Of a stretch of 64,000 nt of DNA, positions 11,810 through 22,159 are shown in pieces (position 1 is the stretch's first letter; the number at the start of each line of letters is the position of its first letter). The notes beneath the pieces were generated by a model, which saw nothing but the letters and a program-made list of their open reading frames with translations, was not told where the DNA came from and searched no databases. The stretch is from assembly GCF_950295315.1 (NCBI RefSeq), contig NC_080175.1, positions 87,940,161 to 88,004,160 on the forward strand. The letters run 5' to 3'. Made by a program: the position numbers and the translations under genes. This DNA comes from Erinaceus europaeus (lineage: Eukaryota; Chordata; Mammalia; Eulipotyphla; Erinaceidae).

Positions 11810-11987
11810 GTAGTCATATACACAGTGGAATATGATTCAGCTATTAAGAGTAATGATACACCTTCTCAACCTCATCTTGGATGGAGCTTGAAGGAATCAC
11901 ATTAAGAAAGACAATCTAGAAAGTGAGGGATGAATATGAGATGATCTCACTCATGCACAGAAGTTGAGGCATAAGAACAGAAAGGGG
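11810..11987 (+). mobile_element. Outer L1, left part (ORF2 end and start of 3' UTR)
   Basis: The text 'gtggaatatgattcagctatt' through 'gatgatctcactcatgcacag' is the end of L1 ORF2. The element is interrupted at 11988. It resumes at 12995-13026, is interrupted again, and ends at 18951-19145. It is the oldest layer of the nested stack. Confidence 0.85.
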
Positions 11988-12982
11988 CCAATAGCACAGC
12001 TATATACAAGATACTGGATACTGTACAGCAAACCATAACAAAAGGACTTTTCAAAGTTAACCCAATTACCAAATAATGTGATGATAACATTAACTATCGA
12101 TTGTCTTTTTGAACCCTAAGACAGCAGGAACCTTACATCTCCACTATAGAGCCCCTACTTCCCCCAGTCCTGGAACCCTTGGACAGGGCCCACTTTCCCG
12201 TATGCGTCTCCCATTCCAAACCAAATAATATTGCATCCGCCGATCACAACCTAACCAACGCAACGATTGCCACCTCAACATGCTTCACCTCAGACTGTGT
12301 CCAGAGACTTCACATGTGGAATGACAACCCTTCGGCTTCATTACTCGGGTGAGACCTTTCCTTTTATAGTACACTCTAATTTCATCTCAGGTAGTTCACT
12401 TTCTAACAAAGTCCCATAACCTAGATATACACCAGTTTCTGTGAGAGAGAGCTTATATTCACACGTATCCATAAACTACTGCAAAATATATACCTGAAAG
12501 CAGAAGTGCATTAGAGTTTGCAGTGAGTACCTCCTTAACACTTCCTCTCCACTATTCCAAGCTTGGGATCCATGATTGCTCAACAAATTGTTTGGCTTCA
12601 TATGTTAACTCTCTTTTCAATCACCAGGTTCCAGATGCCACCAGGATGCTGGCCAGGCTTCCCTGGATTGAAGACCCCACCAATGTGTCCTGGAGCTCTG
12701 CTTCCCCAGAGACACACCGTACTAGGGAAAGAGAGAGGCAGACTGGGAGTATGGACCGACCAGTCAACACCCATGTTCAGCGGGGAAGCAATTACAGAAG
12801 CCAGACCTTCTACCTTCTGCAACCCTCAATAACCCTGGGTCCATGCTCCCAGAGGGCTAGAGAATGGGAAAGCTATCATGGGAGGGGGTGGGTTATGGAG
12901 ATTGGGTGGTGGGAATTGTGTGGAGTTGTACCCCTCCTACCTTATGTTTTTGTTCATTAATCCTTTCTTAAAAAAAAAAAAT
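11988..12982 (+). mobile_element. L1 3' end insertion, 5'-truncated, with TSD
   Basis: This is a 995-bp L1 3' UTR copy in plus orientation with a tail of A residues at 12970-12982. The 12-bp duplication aacagaaagggg lies at 11976-11987 and 12983-12994. It is the uninverted counterpart of the copy at 10380-11251 and about 95% alike by eye over the last 640 bp. Overlapping reading frames (such as 12523-12960) also appear in the other copy and are chance openings in 3' UTR. Confidence 0.93.
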
Positions 12983-13026
12983 AACAGAAAGGGGAAACAC
13001 AAAGTCGAACTAAAATTGGATTTGGT

Positions 13027-13789
13027 AGGAGGTGTGAATATGGAGCAGAAACAGCTGTGTTTCTCTCCTCTTTTCACCCGGGTCAACTAGGAAAAGCAAA
13101 GGAGACCACCTGGGACCGCAACAAGACAGGACTAGAATGACTTCAGGAACCCACCAAATTACTGGTGAGTACAGTGCAAACACATGTAGCTCTTGGAAAG
13201 AAAGGTGCCTAGAGAGAGATAAAGTGGTTGGTAATAGTCCAGCAGTTTACCAGTTGAGACACCATGTCCATTCGGCTTCACCAAAGGGGACAGCTGAAGG
13301 GAGGAGAGGACTCCCCTGAGACTCAGCAGATGCAACTGAGTCTCCACTGCTAAGGCCCTCAGAAACTGGAGCAGCAGGGAGGCCCTGTACTGACACCAGG
13401 GGACAGAGAATTAAGGAGGAAATTCAGGAGAAGCTCTATACCTCCTTGGACTAGCAATGGGGCTCTGAGAGTCTCTTTGCATAACCACTGGATCATCTCT
13501 GCCACACCCTGCTTTATCTCTTTGTCAGGAGCCAGTCATTAAGCTAAGAAGCCTACTTATAGTTTAAAAACCCTCAGGATCCCATAGCCTATAGGGAAGA
13601 AAAAGAAAAAAAGAGGCTTTTAAACTACTGTGCTCCAACACAGGGATTAAACTAATATTTTGAAACAACTGTCAATTTCCACAACTGTGAATCCTTTAAT
13701 TAGCTTACTTAGACACAAGTCAATCCAGGCAATAGTTATCAGTAATTTGAAAAGTACTGAGAGACAGACCTCATAACATACTATATAAA
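13027..13789 (+). promoter_or_regulatory. L1 5' UTR (promoter region), old copy
   Basis: This is the stretch between the left target-site duplication and the ORF1 start. In intact L1 it would carry the internal RNA polymerase II promoter. A short segment at about 13455-13510 resembles the tRNA-like head of a type D SINE in antisense ('ctctttgcataaccactgga'), so it may hold another old insertion. There are no sign of tandem monomers. Confidence 0.6.
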
Positions 13790-15162
13790 ATGGGTAAACC
13801 AACAAGAAGAAATATTGAAGAAATGAACCAATACAAGAGTCCAGCTAAAAGCCCCCCAAAGGTTGAACCACAAAATATGAGGTCAACATACAAACACTAT
13901 TTAAGGAAATAATCACAGGAGTGAGTAAATAATTTGAAAGAATTGTCATCAGAAATGCAGAAACAACAAATGAGACCCTGGAAGAAAACGCTAGTTACCT
14001 CAAGGTTATTAGAGAGCTGAAAGCTGAAATAGCTGAGCTAAGAACACAACTATCTGAACAAGCTAAAACAGTATCAGAAAAGGGTAACAAAACAGATGAA
14101 CTCCAGAAAACAGAAGAGGGAGAGAGACTATAATCAATAGGCTAAAGACAGAATAAGCAAGATAGAGGATGAATTAGAGACAACTGAAAAATTAGTAAGA
14201 GATCTCAAAAAGAGATGAACAGATACTAAAAACAACAGAGATGTATGGGATATCTTCAAAAGAAATAATATATGCATTATTGGCTTAACAGAGGAAGAAA
14301 CAGAGGGAGAGGAAGGAAACACTCTTCAGGACATAATAGCTGAGAACTTCTCTAGTCTAGAGAACATCAAAGACATAAAGGTTCAAGAAGCCCAGAAAGT
14401 CCCAAACAGAATTAATCCAGACTTAAAAACACATCATATTTTGCTGGAATAGCATTGTGGGTGTTTCTGCCCGGGCATGTGCTCTCTGGGTTGGAGGGAA
14501 CTCAACTGGAGCCAACCTGGGCTGCTGCTTACTCAGCAACATGGGAGAGAGAACAGGAACTCATGGCAAAGCAGGAACACAATGTTTCTTTAATGATCAG
14601 AGACAATGCTTCTTATCTTAGAAACCAGAATTGGCAAGTCGGAAAAGGAAATGGCTAGTAAAGAGGGTGGAGAAAAGGAAAGAGTGGGAAGGTAGTTTTA
14701 ACCTGTGGGATTAACTAATACCCTGCAGGCAGGGTGGGTCTCAAGGTAGAAAGAAGATAGATCAGGCAAAGCAATGATTATGTAAATAGGCTATACTATC
14801 AACAATGGAATATGGAGCAGGGGGGGTGACCGATAATATTTAGAATGGAAAAAAATAAGGGTAAAGAAAGAATCCTGAAGGCTGCAAGAGAAAAACAGTC
14901 ACCTACAGAGGAAAACCCATAAGATTAGCAGAAGACTTCTCCACACAAACACTAAGGCCAGAAGAGAATGGCAAGATATCTATCTAGTGCTCAATGAGAA
15001 AGGCTTTCAACCAAGACTACTGTATCCTGCTAGACTGTCATTCAGAATAGAGGAAGCATAAATACCTTCTCAAACAAGCAACAGTTGAAAGAATCAACTA
15101 TCACCAAACCTGCCCTGAAAGAGGTTCTGAAAGGTCTCCTACAAATAGGCAGACCACGATAA
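13790..15162 (+). pseudogene. L1 ORF1 pseudogene (nucleic-acid chaperone), split by LTR
   Basis: In intact L1, ORF1p coats the L1 RNA as a trimeric chaperone. Here a plausible start ATG (13790) opens a basic N terminus (MGKPTRRNIEEMNQYKS) that soon hits stops. A lysine/glutamate-rich coiled-coil region follows (about 13970-14240). The conserved central domain text 'FKRNNICIIGLTEEE'-like lies at about 14255-14300. The LTR at 14442-14835 splits it in the RNA-binding part, and the C-terminal domain resumes at 14842 and ends at a TAA near 15160. There are several stops and frameshifts. Confidence 0.85.
14442..14835 (-). mobile_element. Solo LTR, class II-like ERV, antisense, 6-bp TSD
   Basis: A 394-bp block interrupts L1 ORF1. 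The duplication atattt lies at 14436-14441 and 14836-14841, and removing one copy plus the block restores L1 continuity. Ends are TGCTGG and CCGATA; read on the minus strand it goes from TATCGG to CCAGCA, close to the TG...CA rule with one transition. On the minus strand a polyadenylation signal ATTAAA (14594-14589) is followed by 'gttcctgctttgccatgag' and 'ttcctgttctctc', matching the 3' part of the LTR at 42271-42768. No internal viral genes are present. Confidence 0.85.
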
Positions 15163-15200
15163 ATACGCCATCTCTCAGGACACTCTAAAAATTTACAAGA

Positions 15201-17243
15201 ATGGCATTAAAATATCTTCAGTCTTTGATATCAATAAAAGTCAGTGGCCTAAATTCAACTATTAGAAGGCATAGAGTAGGAAGATGGATCAGAAAACACA
15301 ACCCAACAATATGCTGTCTAAAGGAAACCCACCTAACTCAAAAAGACAAACACAGACTCAAAGTGAAAGGATGGAAAACTATCATACAAGCCAATGGCCC
15401 AAATAAAAGGGGCAGGAACAGCTATTCTCATATCTGACATGATAGACTTTAAAATCAATAAAATTCCAAAAGATAGTGATGGACACTACGTAATGCTCAG
15501 TGGGATCAGTCAATCAAGAGGACTTAACAATTATTAACATCTATGCACCCAATGAGAAGCCATCTAAATACATCAAACATCTACTGAAAGAGCTACAGCA
15601 ATATGTTAACAGCAACACAGTTATAGTAGGGGACATCAACACCCCCATGTCTCAACTGGACAGATCATCCAGGCAAAAAATCAATAAAGACATGAGGGAG
15701 CTAAATGAGGAGACAGATATTTTCATCTATTGGACATTTTCAGAGTCATTCATCCCAAGAAGCTGGAATACACATTTTACTCAACTACATATGGGTCATT
15801 CTCAAGGATAGACCATATGGTAGGCCACAAAGACAGCATAAGCAAATTCAAGAGCATTGAAATCATCCCAAGCATCTTCTCAGACCATAGTGGAATTAAA
15901 CTAACACTTAACAATCAAGAAAAGATTAGCAAGAGTCCCAAAATGTGGAAACTCAACAGAGCACTCCTCAACAATTATTAGAGCAAAGAGGAAATAAAGG
16001 AAGAAATCAAAATAGTTCAAGAGTTCAATGAAAATGAAGACACAAGATATCAAAATATTTGTGACATAGCTAAGGCAGAAATTAGAGGGAAGTTCATAGG
16101 CATACAAGCACACAATAGGATATAAGAAAAAGCACAAATAAACAGCCTGATTGCACATCTTAAAGACCTAGAAGAACAAAGGAACCCTAAAGCAACCAGA
16201 AGGACATAAATCACTAAACTTAGGGCAGAAATAAATATCATTGAAAGTAAGAAAACCATACAAAAGATCAATGAAACAAATGTTGGTTCTTCGAAAGAGT
16301 GAACAAAATCAACAAACTTTTAGCCAGATCACAAAGCAAAAAAGGGAGAAGACCCAAATAAATTGAATCATAAATGAAAGAGGAGATATCATAACAGACA
16401 CTGCAGAAATTCAACATATCACACAAGGCTTCTTTGTACAACTCTATGCCACCAAGATAAAGAACCTGGAAGAAATGGACAAGTTCCTAGATACCTATGA
16501 ATTTCCAAAATTAAGTAAAGAGGAACTCAGTAACATGAACAGGCCCATCACAGCTAATTAAATTCAAACAGTTATCAAGAACCTTCCCAAAAATAAAAGT
16601 CCTGGACCAGATGGTTTTACAAATGAATTCTATACAACCTTCAAAGAACTAGAACCTCTACTTTTAAAAGTCTTCCAGAAGATTGAAGACACTGGGATAC
16701 TCACTTACAGCTTCTATGAAGCCAACATCACTTTGATACTAAAAGCAGACAGGGACACAACCAAAAAAGAAAACTACAGACCAATATCTCTTATGAACAT
16801 AGACGCTAAAATGTTGAACAAAATTCTAGCCAACTGGATACATCAGTATATTAAAAAGATTGTTCATCATGACCAGATGGAATTTATCCAGACATGCAAG
16901 TTGGTTTAATATATGTAAAGTGGGGGTTGGGTGGTGGTGCAGTGGGTTAAGCGCATGTGCCGCAAAGCAGAAGGACCGGCATAAGGATCCCCCCACCTGC
17001 AGAGGAGTTGCTTCACAGGCGGTGAAGCAGGTCTGCAGGTGTCTGTCTTTCTCTCCCCCTCTCTGTCTTCCCCTTCTCTCTCCATTTCTTTCTGTCCTAT
17101 CCAACAACAAAAAACAACAATGGTAATAGTAATAACCACAATGAGGCTACAACAACAAGGGCAACAAAAAGGGGGAAAAATGGCCTCCAGGAGTGGTGGA
17201 TTTGTGGTTCAGGCACCGAGCCCAGCAATAACCCTGGAGGGAA

Positions 17244-17283
<40 letters not shown>

Positions 17284-18640
17284 TATCAAGGAAAATTAAT
17301 CAACATGATCCACCATATCAACAAAAGCAAGACCAAAAACCACATGGTCATATCAATAGACACAATCCTTTGACAAAATACAACATCCCTTTATGATAAA
17401 AACACTACAAAAAATGGAACCAGAAAAGACCTAGAATTGCTGAAACAATCTTGAGAAGAAAGAACAGAACTGGAGGCATCTCACTCCCTGATCTCAAATT
17501 ATATTATAGGGCCGCTATCATCAAGACTGCTTCGTACTGGAATATGAATGGACACACTGACCAGGGGAATAGAAATGATAGTCCAGAAGTAAGCCCCACA
17601 TCTAATCTTTGACAAAGGTGCCCAGACTATTAAGTGGAGAAAGCAGAATCTCTTCAACAAATGGTGTTGGAATAAGTGGGTTGAAACATGCAGATGAATG
17701 AAAGTGAACCATTATATTTCATCAAATACAAAAGTAAATTCCATGTGGGTCAAGGACTTGGATGTTAGACCAGAAACTATCAGATACTTAGAGGAAAATA
17801 TTGGCAGAACTCTTTTCCACATAAATTTTAAAGACATCTTCAATGAAATGAATCCAATTACAAGAAGACTAAGGCAAGCATAAACCTATGGGACTACATC
17901 AAATTAAAAAGCTTCTGCACAGCAAAAGAAACCACTACCCAAACCAAGAGTTCCCCTCACAGAATGGGAGATCTTTACATGCCATACATCAGACAGTAGT
18001 TTAATAACCAAAGTATATAAAGAGCTAGCCAAACTCAACCACAAGAAAACAAATAACCCCATCCAAAAATGGCGGGAGAATCTAGACAGAATATTCACCA
18101 CAGAAGAGATCCAAAAGCCCGAGAAACTCATGAAAAAATGCTCCAAGTCTTTGATTGTCAGAGAAATGCAAATAAAGACAACAATGAGATACTACTTCAC
18201 TCTTGTGAGAATGTCATACATCAGAAAAGGTAACAGCAGCAAATGTTGGAGAGGTTGGGGGTCAAACTAACCCTCCTGCACTGCTGGTGGAATGGGAATT
18301 GCTCCAGCCTCTATGGAGAACAGCCTGGAGAACTCTCAGAAGGCTAGAAATGGACCTACCCTATGATTCTGCAATTCCTCTCCTGGGGATATATCCTAAG
18401 GAACCCAACACAGATCCAAAAAGATCTGTATACACAGATGTTCTTAGCAGCAAAATTTGTAATAGACAAAACCTGGAAGCAACCAAGGTGTCCAACAACA
18501 GATGAGTGGCTGAATGGTCTATATGATTGGTCTATATACATAATAGACTACTACTCAGCTATAAAAAAAATGGTGACTTCACCATTTTTAGCCAATCTTG
18601 GATGGACATTGAAAAATTCATGTTAAGTGAAATAAGTCAG
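15201..18640 (+). pseudogene. L1 ORF2 pseudogene (endonuclease and reverse transcriptase)
   Basis: Intact ORF2p nicks DNA and copies L1 RNA into the site. The endonuclease domain begins at 15201 (IRRHRVGRWIRKHNPTICCL, then KETHLT). A shift occurs near 15410-15425, after which SDMIDFK continues. The histidine motif SDHSGIKLTL is at about 15880-15910. The early reverse transcriptase motif [11 protein letters not shown] lies at about 16600-16635. The SINE at 16921-17280 then interrupts. After '[10 protein letters not shown]'-like text the sequence jumps near 17420 to the thumb region, losing about 700 bp with the catalytic aspartates. The C-terminal region runs to about 18640, with a zinc-knuckle-like part damaged near 18260. 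Confidence 0.88.
16921..17286 (+). mobile_element. SINE type A, long form, inside L1 ORF2, with (TA)n
   Basis: The tRNA-like head, body, CT block and long 3' module end in a run of about 21 A and then (TA)n at 17262-17286. It interrupts L1 coding sequence between 'ggtttaatatatgtaaa' and 'aaattaatcaacatgatcc', which are adjacent in L1. Confidence 0.9.
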
Positions 18641-18950
18641 AAATAGAAGGGTGAATATGGGAGGATCTCACTCTCAGGCAGAAGTTGAAAAACAAGATCA
18701 GAAGAGAAAACACAAGTCGAACCTGAACAGGAATGTACAAGACTCTTGGGTGGGTGGGGGAAGAATACAGGTCCAAGAAGGATGACAGAAGACCTAGTGG
18801 GGGTTGTATTGTTATGTGGAAATCTGAGAAATGTTATGCGTGTACAAACTATTGTATTTACCGTCGAATATAAAACATTAATTCCCTAATAAAGAAATAA
18901 AAAATAATTCCCCAACAAGAAATTAAAAAAATAATAAAATAGGGTTTGCT

Positions 18951-19145
18951 GTATTGCACCAAAGTAAAGTTCTCAGGAGAAGGTGGAGGGGAGGAAGTTT
19001 TGCGGTCCTAGTACATGATGATGTAGGAGGACCTAGACTGGAGGTGAGTGCTTTGCAAAAAAAAAAAAATTGAGAAATTTTACACATGTATCAATATTTG
19101 CATTTATTATAAAACAATACCCCCCAATAAAAACTGAAAAAAAAG
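18951..19145 (+). mobile_element. Outer L1, right part (3' UTR end)
   Basis: It begins with 'gtattgcaccaaagtaaag', the text expected directly after 12995-13026 in other L1 3' UTRs (for example at 23440). It ends in an A-rich tail. It completes the oldest layer of the stack. Confidence 0.8.
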
Positions 19146-19254
19146 AAATATCTTTCTATTTTTATATATTTGGCTCCATGGGATCCATATGGCCTAAGCT
19201 TTGCTAGGTACAAGAATGATGAAAATCCAAATTGATAAATATAAATGAATTCTT

Positions 19255-19535
19255 TTTTTAATATTTATTTATTCATTTTCCCTTTTTGTTGCCCTTGTTG
19301 TTTTCGATGTTGTCATTGTTGGATAGGACAGAGAGAAATGGAGAGAGGAGGGGAAGACAGAGGGAGAGAGGAAGAGAGGAGAGGGAGAGAGAAAGACACC
19401 TGCAGACCTGCTTCACCACCTGTGAAGCGACTCCCCTACAGATGGGGATCCGGGGCTCGAACTGGGATCCTTATGCCGGTCTTTGTGCTTTGTGCCATCT
19501 GCACTTAATCCGCTGCACTACCAACGACTCCTATT
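19255..19535 (-). mobile_element. SINE type A with TSD
   Basis: Full-length minus-strand type A. The duplications ataaatgaattctt (19241-19254) and ataaatgtattctt (19536-19549) differ at one position. It has an internal expansion of the GAGAGG stretch near 19360-19390. Confidence 0.9.
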
Positions 19536-19549
19536 ATAAATGTATTCTT

Positions 19550-20254
19550 AGTCATGTAACATCCTGAAAAAGTTATAGACAAGAAACATATTGATACTAT
19601 ATTCATTAGATCTATACTGTTATCACCCTTTAGCGAATATCTCAAGGTTCTGAACAGTTCAAAATATGCAGAGAAAAAAACTGTCAGCTTAAAGGAGATA
19701 AAATCAGCAAGCATCAATAAATCAGATTCCCTAAGAGAGAAACTCAATATTAGTAAATATTATGCTAATATCCATAATGATTAGTACTCCACAATTTACA
19801 AAGGGCATCAATATACCCTTGATTAACCAAAGAATTTCAATTCCAGGACATAGCTCTGGGGCTTACTCATCAAAATGTCTCATTTTCTTCTTTCCAATCT
19901 TGGGAAATTTTATCACTGCCTCAACAATCAAGTTATCCCAAATGACATTTCTACTCTCTATAAATATGGCATTTCCCCTAGTTCTTGTGTTCTCTCCCCC
20001 ACTCCAACTATTTTGCTCTAGTCTGATTAAATTTTTTTCAGTGTTCTATGTGTCCCATACTTTCAGGCTGGTGTGTTTACAGACCAACCCACTGTAAATG
20101 TTAATTCTGAAAGTTTTAGACAATCCTTCATTTAACTCAGTGCAATTATGCTTTAAATACACTTGCATTGCATGGCTTTCTTATAAAAAAAAAAAAAACT
20201 ACAGGTGATCTATATAAACACATGCCAATTAAAAATAGTTGGGAATTTAACAAT
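19550..20254. other. Unique DNA
   Basis: An open frame at 19762-20097 has no recognisable domain and AT-rich chance composition. No repeat identified. Confidence 0.4.
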
Positions 20255-20269
20255 TTCTGTCTACATTTT

Positions 20270-20565
20270 TTTAAGTTTTTTAATTTATTTTACTTTTAAA
20301 TATTTATTTATTTATTCCCTTTTGTTTCCCTTGTTGTTTGACTGTTGTAGTAGTTGTTGTTGTTGTTGGATAGGACAGAGAGAAATGGAGAGAGGAAGGG
20401 AAGACAGAGGGGGAGAGAAAGACAGACACCTGCAGACCTGCTCCACCGCCTGTGAAGCGACTCCCCTGCAGGTGGGGAGATGGGGGCTCGAACCGGGATC
20501 CTTATGCCGGTCCTTGTGCTTTGCGCCACGTGCGCTTAACTTGCTGTGCTACCGCCCAACTCCCC
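20270..20565 (-). mobile_element. SINE type A with perfect 15-bp TSD
   Basis: The duplication ttctgtctacatttt lies at 20255-20269 and 20566-20580. The tail complement (20270-20320) is long and T-rich with interspersed bases. The right copy of the duplication was later used as the target of the tiny Vingi insertion at 20585. Confidence 0.92.
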
Positions 20566-20584
20566 TTCTGTCTACATTTTACTT

Positions 20585-20607
20585 TTCTTCTTCTTCTAGC
20601 GTTTGCC
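20585..20607 (-). mobile_element. 23-nt Vingi 3'-terminal insertion
   Basis: On the minus strand the block reads 'ggcaaacgctag' plus a GAA-repeat tail, identical to the extreme 3' end of the Vingi copies at 27385 and 47702. It is flanked by a 13-bp direct duplication ctacattttactt (20572-20584 and 20608-20620). This is a complete insertion, only extremely 5'-truncated. Confidence 0.85.
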
Positions 20608-20715
20608 CTACATTTTACTTATAACTAGAAATAAATGAAATTTCAAATGTTATCTTGCCCATTATGAGAATAAAACAATCACTATTTCTGCAAGTCAGTG
20701 ACTTCTTTCTTTCAT

Positions 20716-20856
20716 TTCTTTTTATTATTATTATTAATTATCCTTACTTATTGGATAGAGATAGCCAGAAATTGACAGAGTAGGGGGTGACAGAGAAGAA
20801 GAGAGAAAGACACCTGCAGCCTTGCTTCACCATTGCAAAGATTTCCCCTGCAAGCA
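20716..20856 (-). mobile_element. SINE type B, truncated, head-on with a type A
   Basis: The minus-strand tail and body are present ('tggatagagatagccagaaa', 'cacctgcagccttgcttc'). The head is missing where the next SINE begins. Confidence 0.78.
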
Positions 20857-21036
20857 TGCTGCTTAGAACACTCTCTCTCCACCTGCAGGGGAGTAGCTTC
20901 ACAGGTGGGGAAGCAGGTCTGCAGGTTTCTTTCTCTCCCTCCTCTCAATTTCTCTCTGTCCTATCCAATAAAAATGGCCTCTAGGAGCAGTGGATTGTAG
21001 TTCAAGCATCGAGCCCCAGCGATAACACTAGAAGTA
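20857..21036 (+). mobile_element. SINE type A, 5'-truncated, long 3' module
   Basis: It starts within the body at 'ccacctgcaggggagtagc' and continues through the CT block to the 3' module ('aggagcagtggattgtag', 'gcgataacactag'). With the preceding type B it forms an inverted pair. Confidence 0.78.
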
Positions 21037-21123
21037 AAATAACACTGGATAACACTGGAGAAAAAGGAAATACTCTTTTGGTACATTGGACAAACTAGTT
21101 TAAACACACAGATGGGTGAGAAT

Positions 21124-21332
21124 TCTATTTATTTATTTATTGGATAGAGACAGAGAGAAATTGAGAGGGGGAAGACAAGGTAGAGAGGGAAAGAAACAGA
21201 GAGACATTTGCAGCCCTGATTCACCACTCATGAAGCTTTCCCCCCTGAAGGTGGGGACCTGAGATTTGAACCTGGGTCCCTGTGCACTGTAATGTCTGCA
21301 CTTAACCAGGTGTGCCACCACAGGGCCCTGAG
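21124..21332 (-). mobile_element. SINE type B
   Basis: Full-length minus-strand copy: 'tatttatttattggatagag', body, B-box complement 'gatttgaacctgggtccc', head complement 'aaccaggtgtgccaccac'. Confidence 0.88.
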
Positions 21333-21369
21333 AGCTCAAGTGCAAGCCAGTGTTCTAAGAGAGTGACAA

Positions 21370-21545
21370 AAGTGAGCTATTTTGTAGTCGGCTTAAGAGC
21401 TCATCTAAGAGAGTACCTACTTTACCTGGCTTGAAACCCAGATTCAAGTTTGACTCCCACTTCACTGGGGGAAATTACAAGGTTGTAGTATCCTTTTTCT
21501 TTCTATTTGCCCCTCTGTCTCTGTATTTCTCTATCTGAAAAAGTT
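21370..21545 (+). mobile_element. Degenerate tRNA-derived SINE
   Basis: A head-like 'gtcggcttaagagctcat', B-box-like 'gattcaagtttgactccc', and a CT-rich part ending 'tttctctatctgaaaaag' are in SINE order. The subfamily is unclear. Confidence 0.5.
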
Positions 21546-22150
21546 TACACAGAGTGGTGAAGTTCTGACTAGGATAAAATAATGATGATGACGATAATGA
21601 TTCATACAAGAATGTGAAGTAATAAAAATTAGTAATTGATGCAATAAAGAATGAAAACATCCCAGAGTAATACCATCATATATTCATGAGGTCTTAAATT
21701 AGCAAGATACAGAGACAGAGAGCCGAAAACAATAAAACTGTGTTAAATAAATTCATTATGAAATTTTGACCATGATTTTCTCTTTAACATATAATGGTAA
21801 ACATACTATATAAATTACTTGACCTCTAGTGTTTTGATTTATGCAAGAACCCATATTCATGGGTTACAATGACTTCCACAGATTAATGTATAAGTTTTAT
21901 CCTTAGGCTTAGCAAATACATTATACATTATCTTGTACATTCTTGATTACATGCATCTTGTATTGAAAAATTCTGCTATGAGTGGCTAAGAACTTTGTAC
22001 TCCATTCACAGGTCCACACTGATTTTTTTTTTTAGCAAGTCTGTATTTATTTGTATCTATTTGAATCTTCAGCAGTAACTGTGCTTGCAATCAAGCCTCT
22101 TAAAATATATTTCTATCAAAAGAAGGAAGAATTTCTCATCCTCAAGTAAC
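21546..22150. other. Unique AT-rich DNA
   Basis: No feature could be recognised. Confidence 0.4.
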
Positions 22151-22159
22151 ACACACAAA

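Larger units (their letters stand above)
13027..18935 (+). mobile_element. Near full-length L1, inactive, with nested insertions
   Basis: Order: 5' UTR (13027-13789), ORF1 (13790-15162), ORF2 (15201 to about 18640), 3' UTR and A-rich end (to 18935). An imperfect duplication flanks it: aaaattggatttggt at 13012-13026 and aaaatagggtttgct at 18936-18950 (11 or 12 of 15 positions). A solo LTR sits inside ORF1 and a SINE inside ORF2. Both frames have stops and shifts, and the central reverse transcriptase region is deleted near 17420, so the copy cannot move on its own. Confidence 0.9.
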
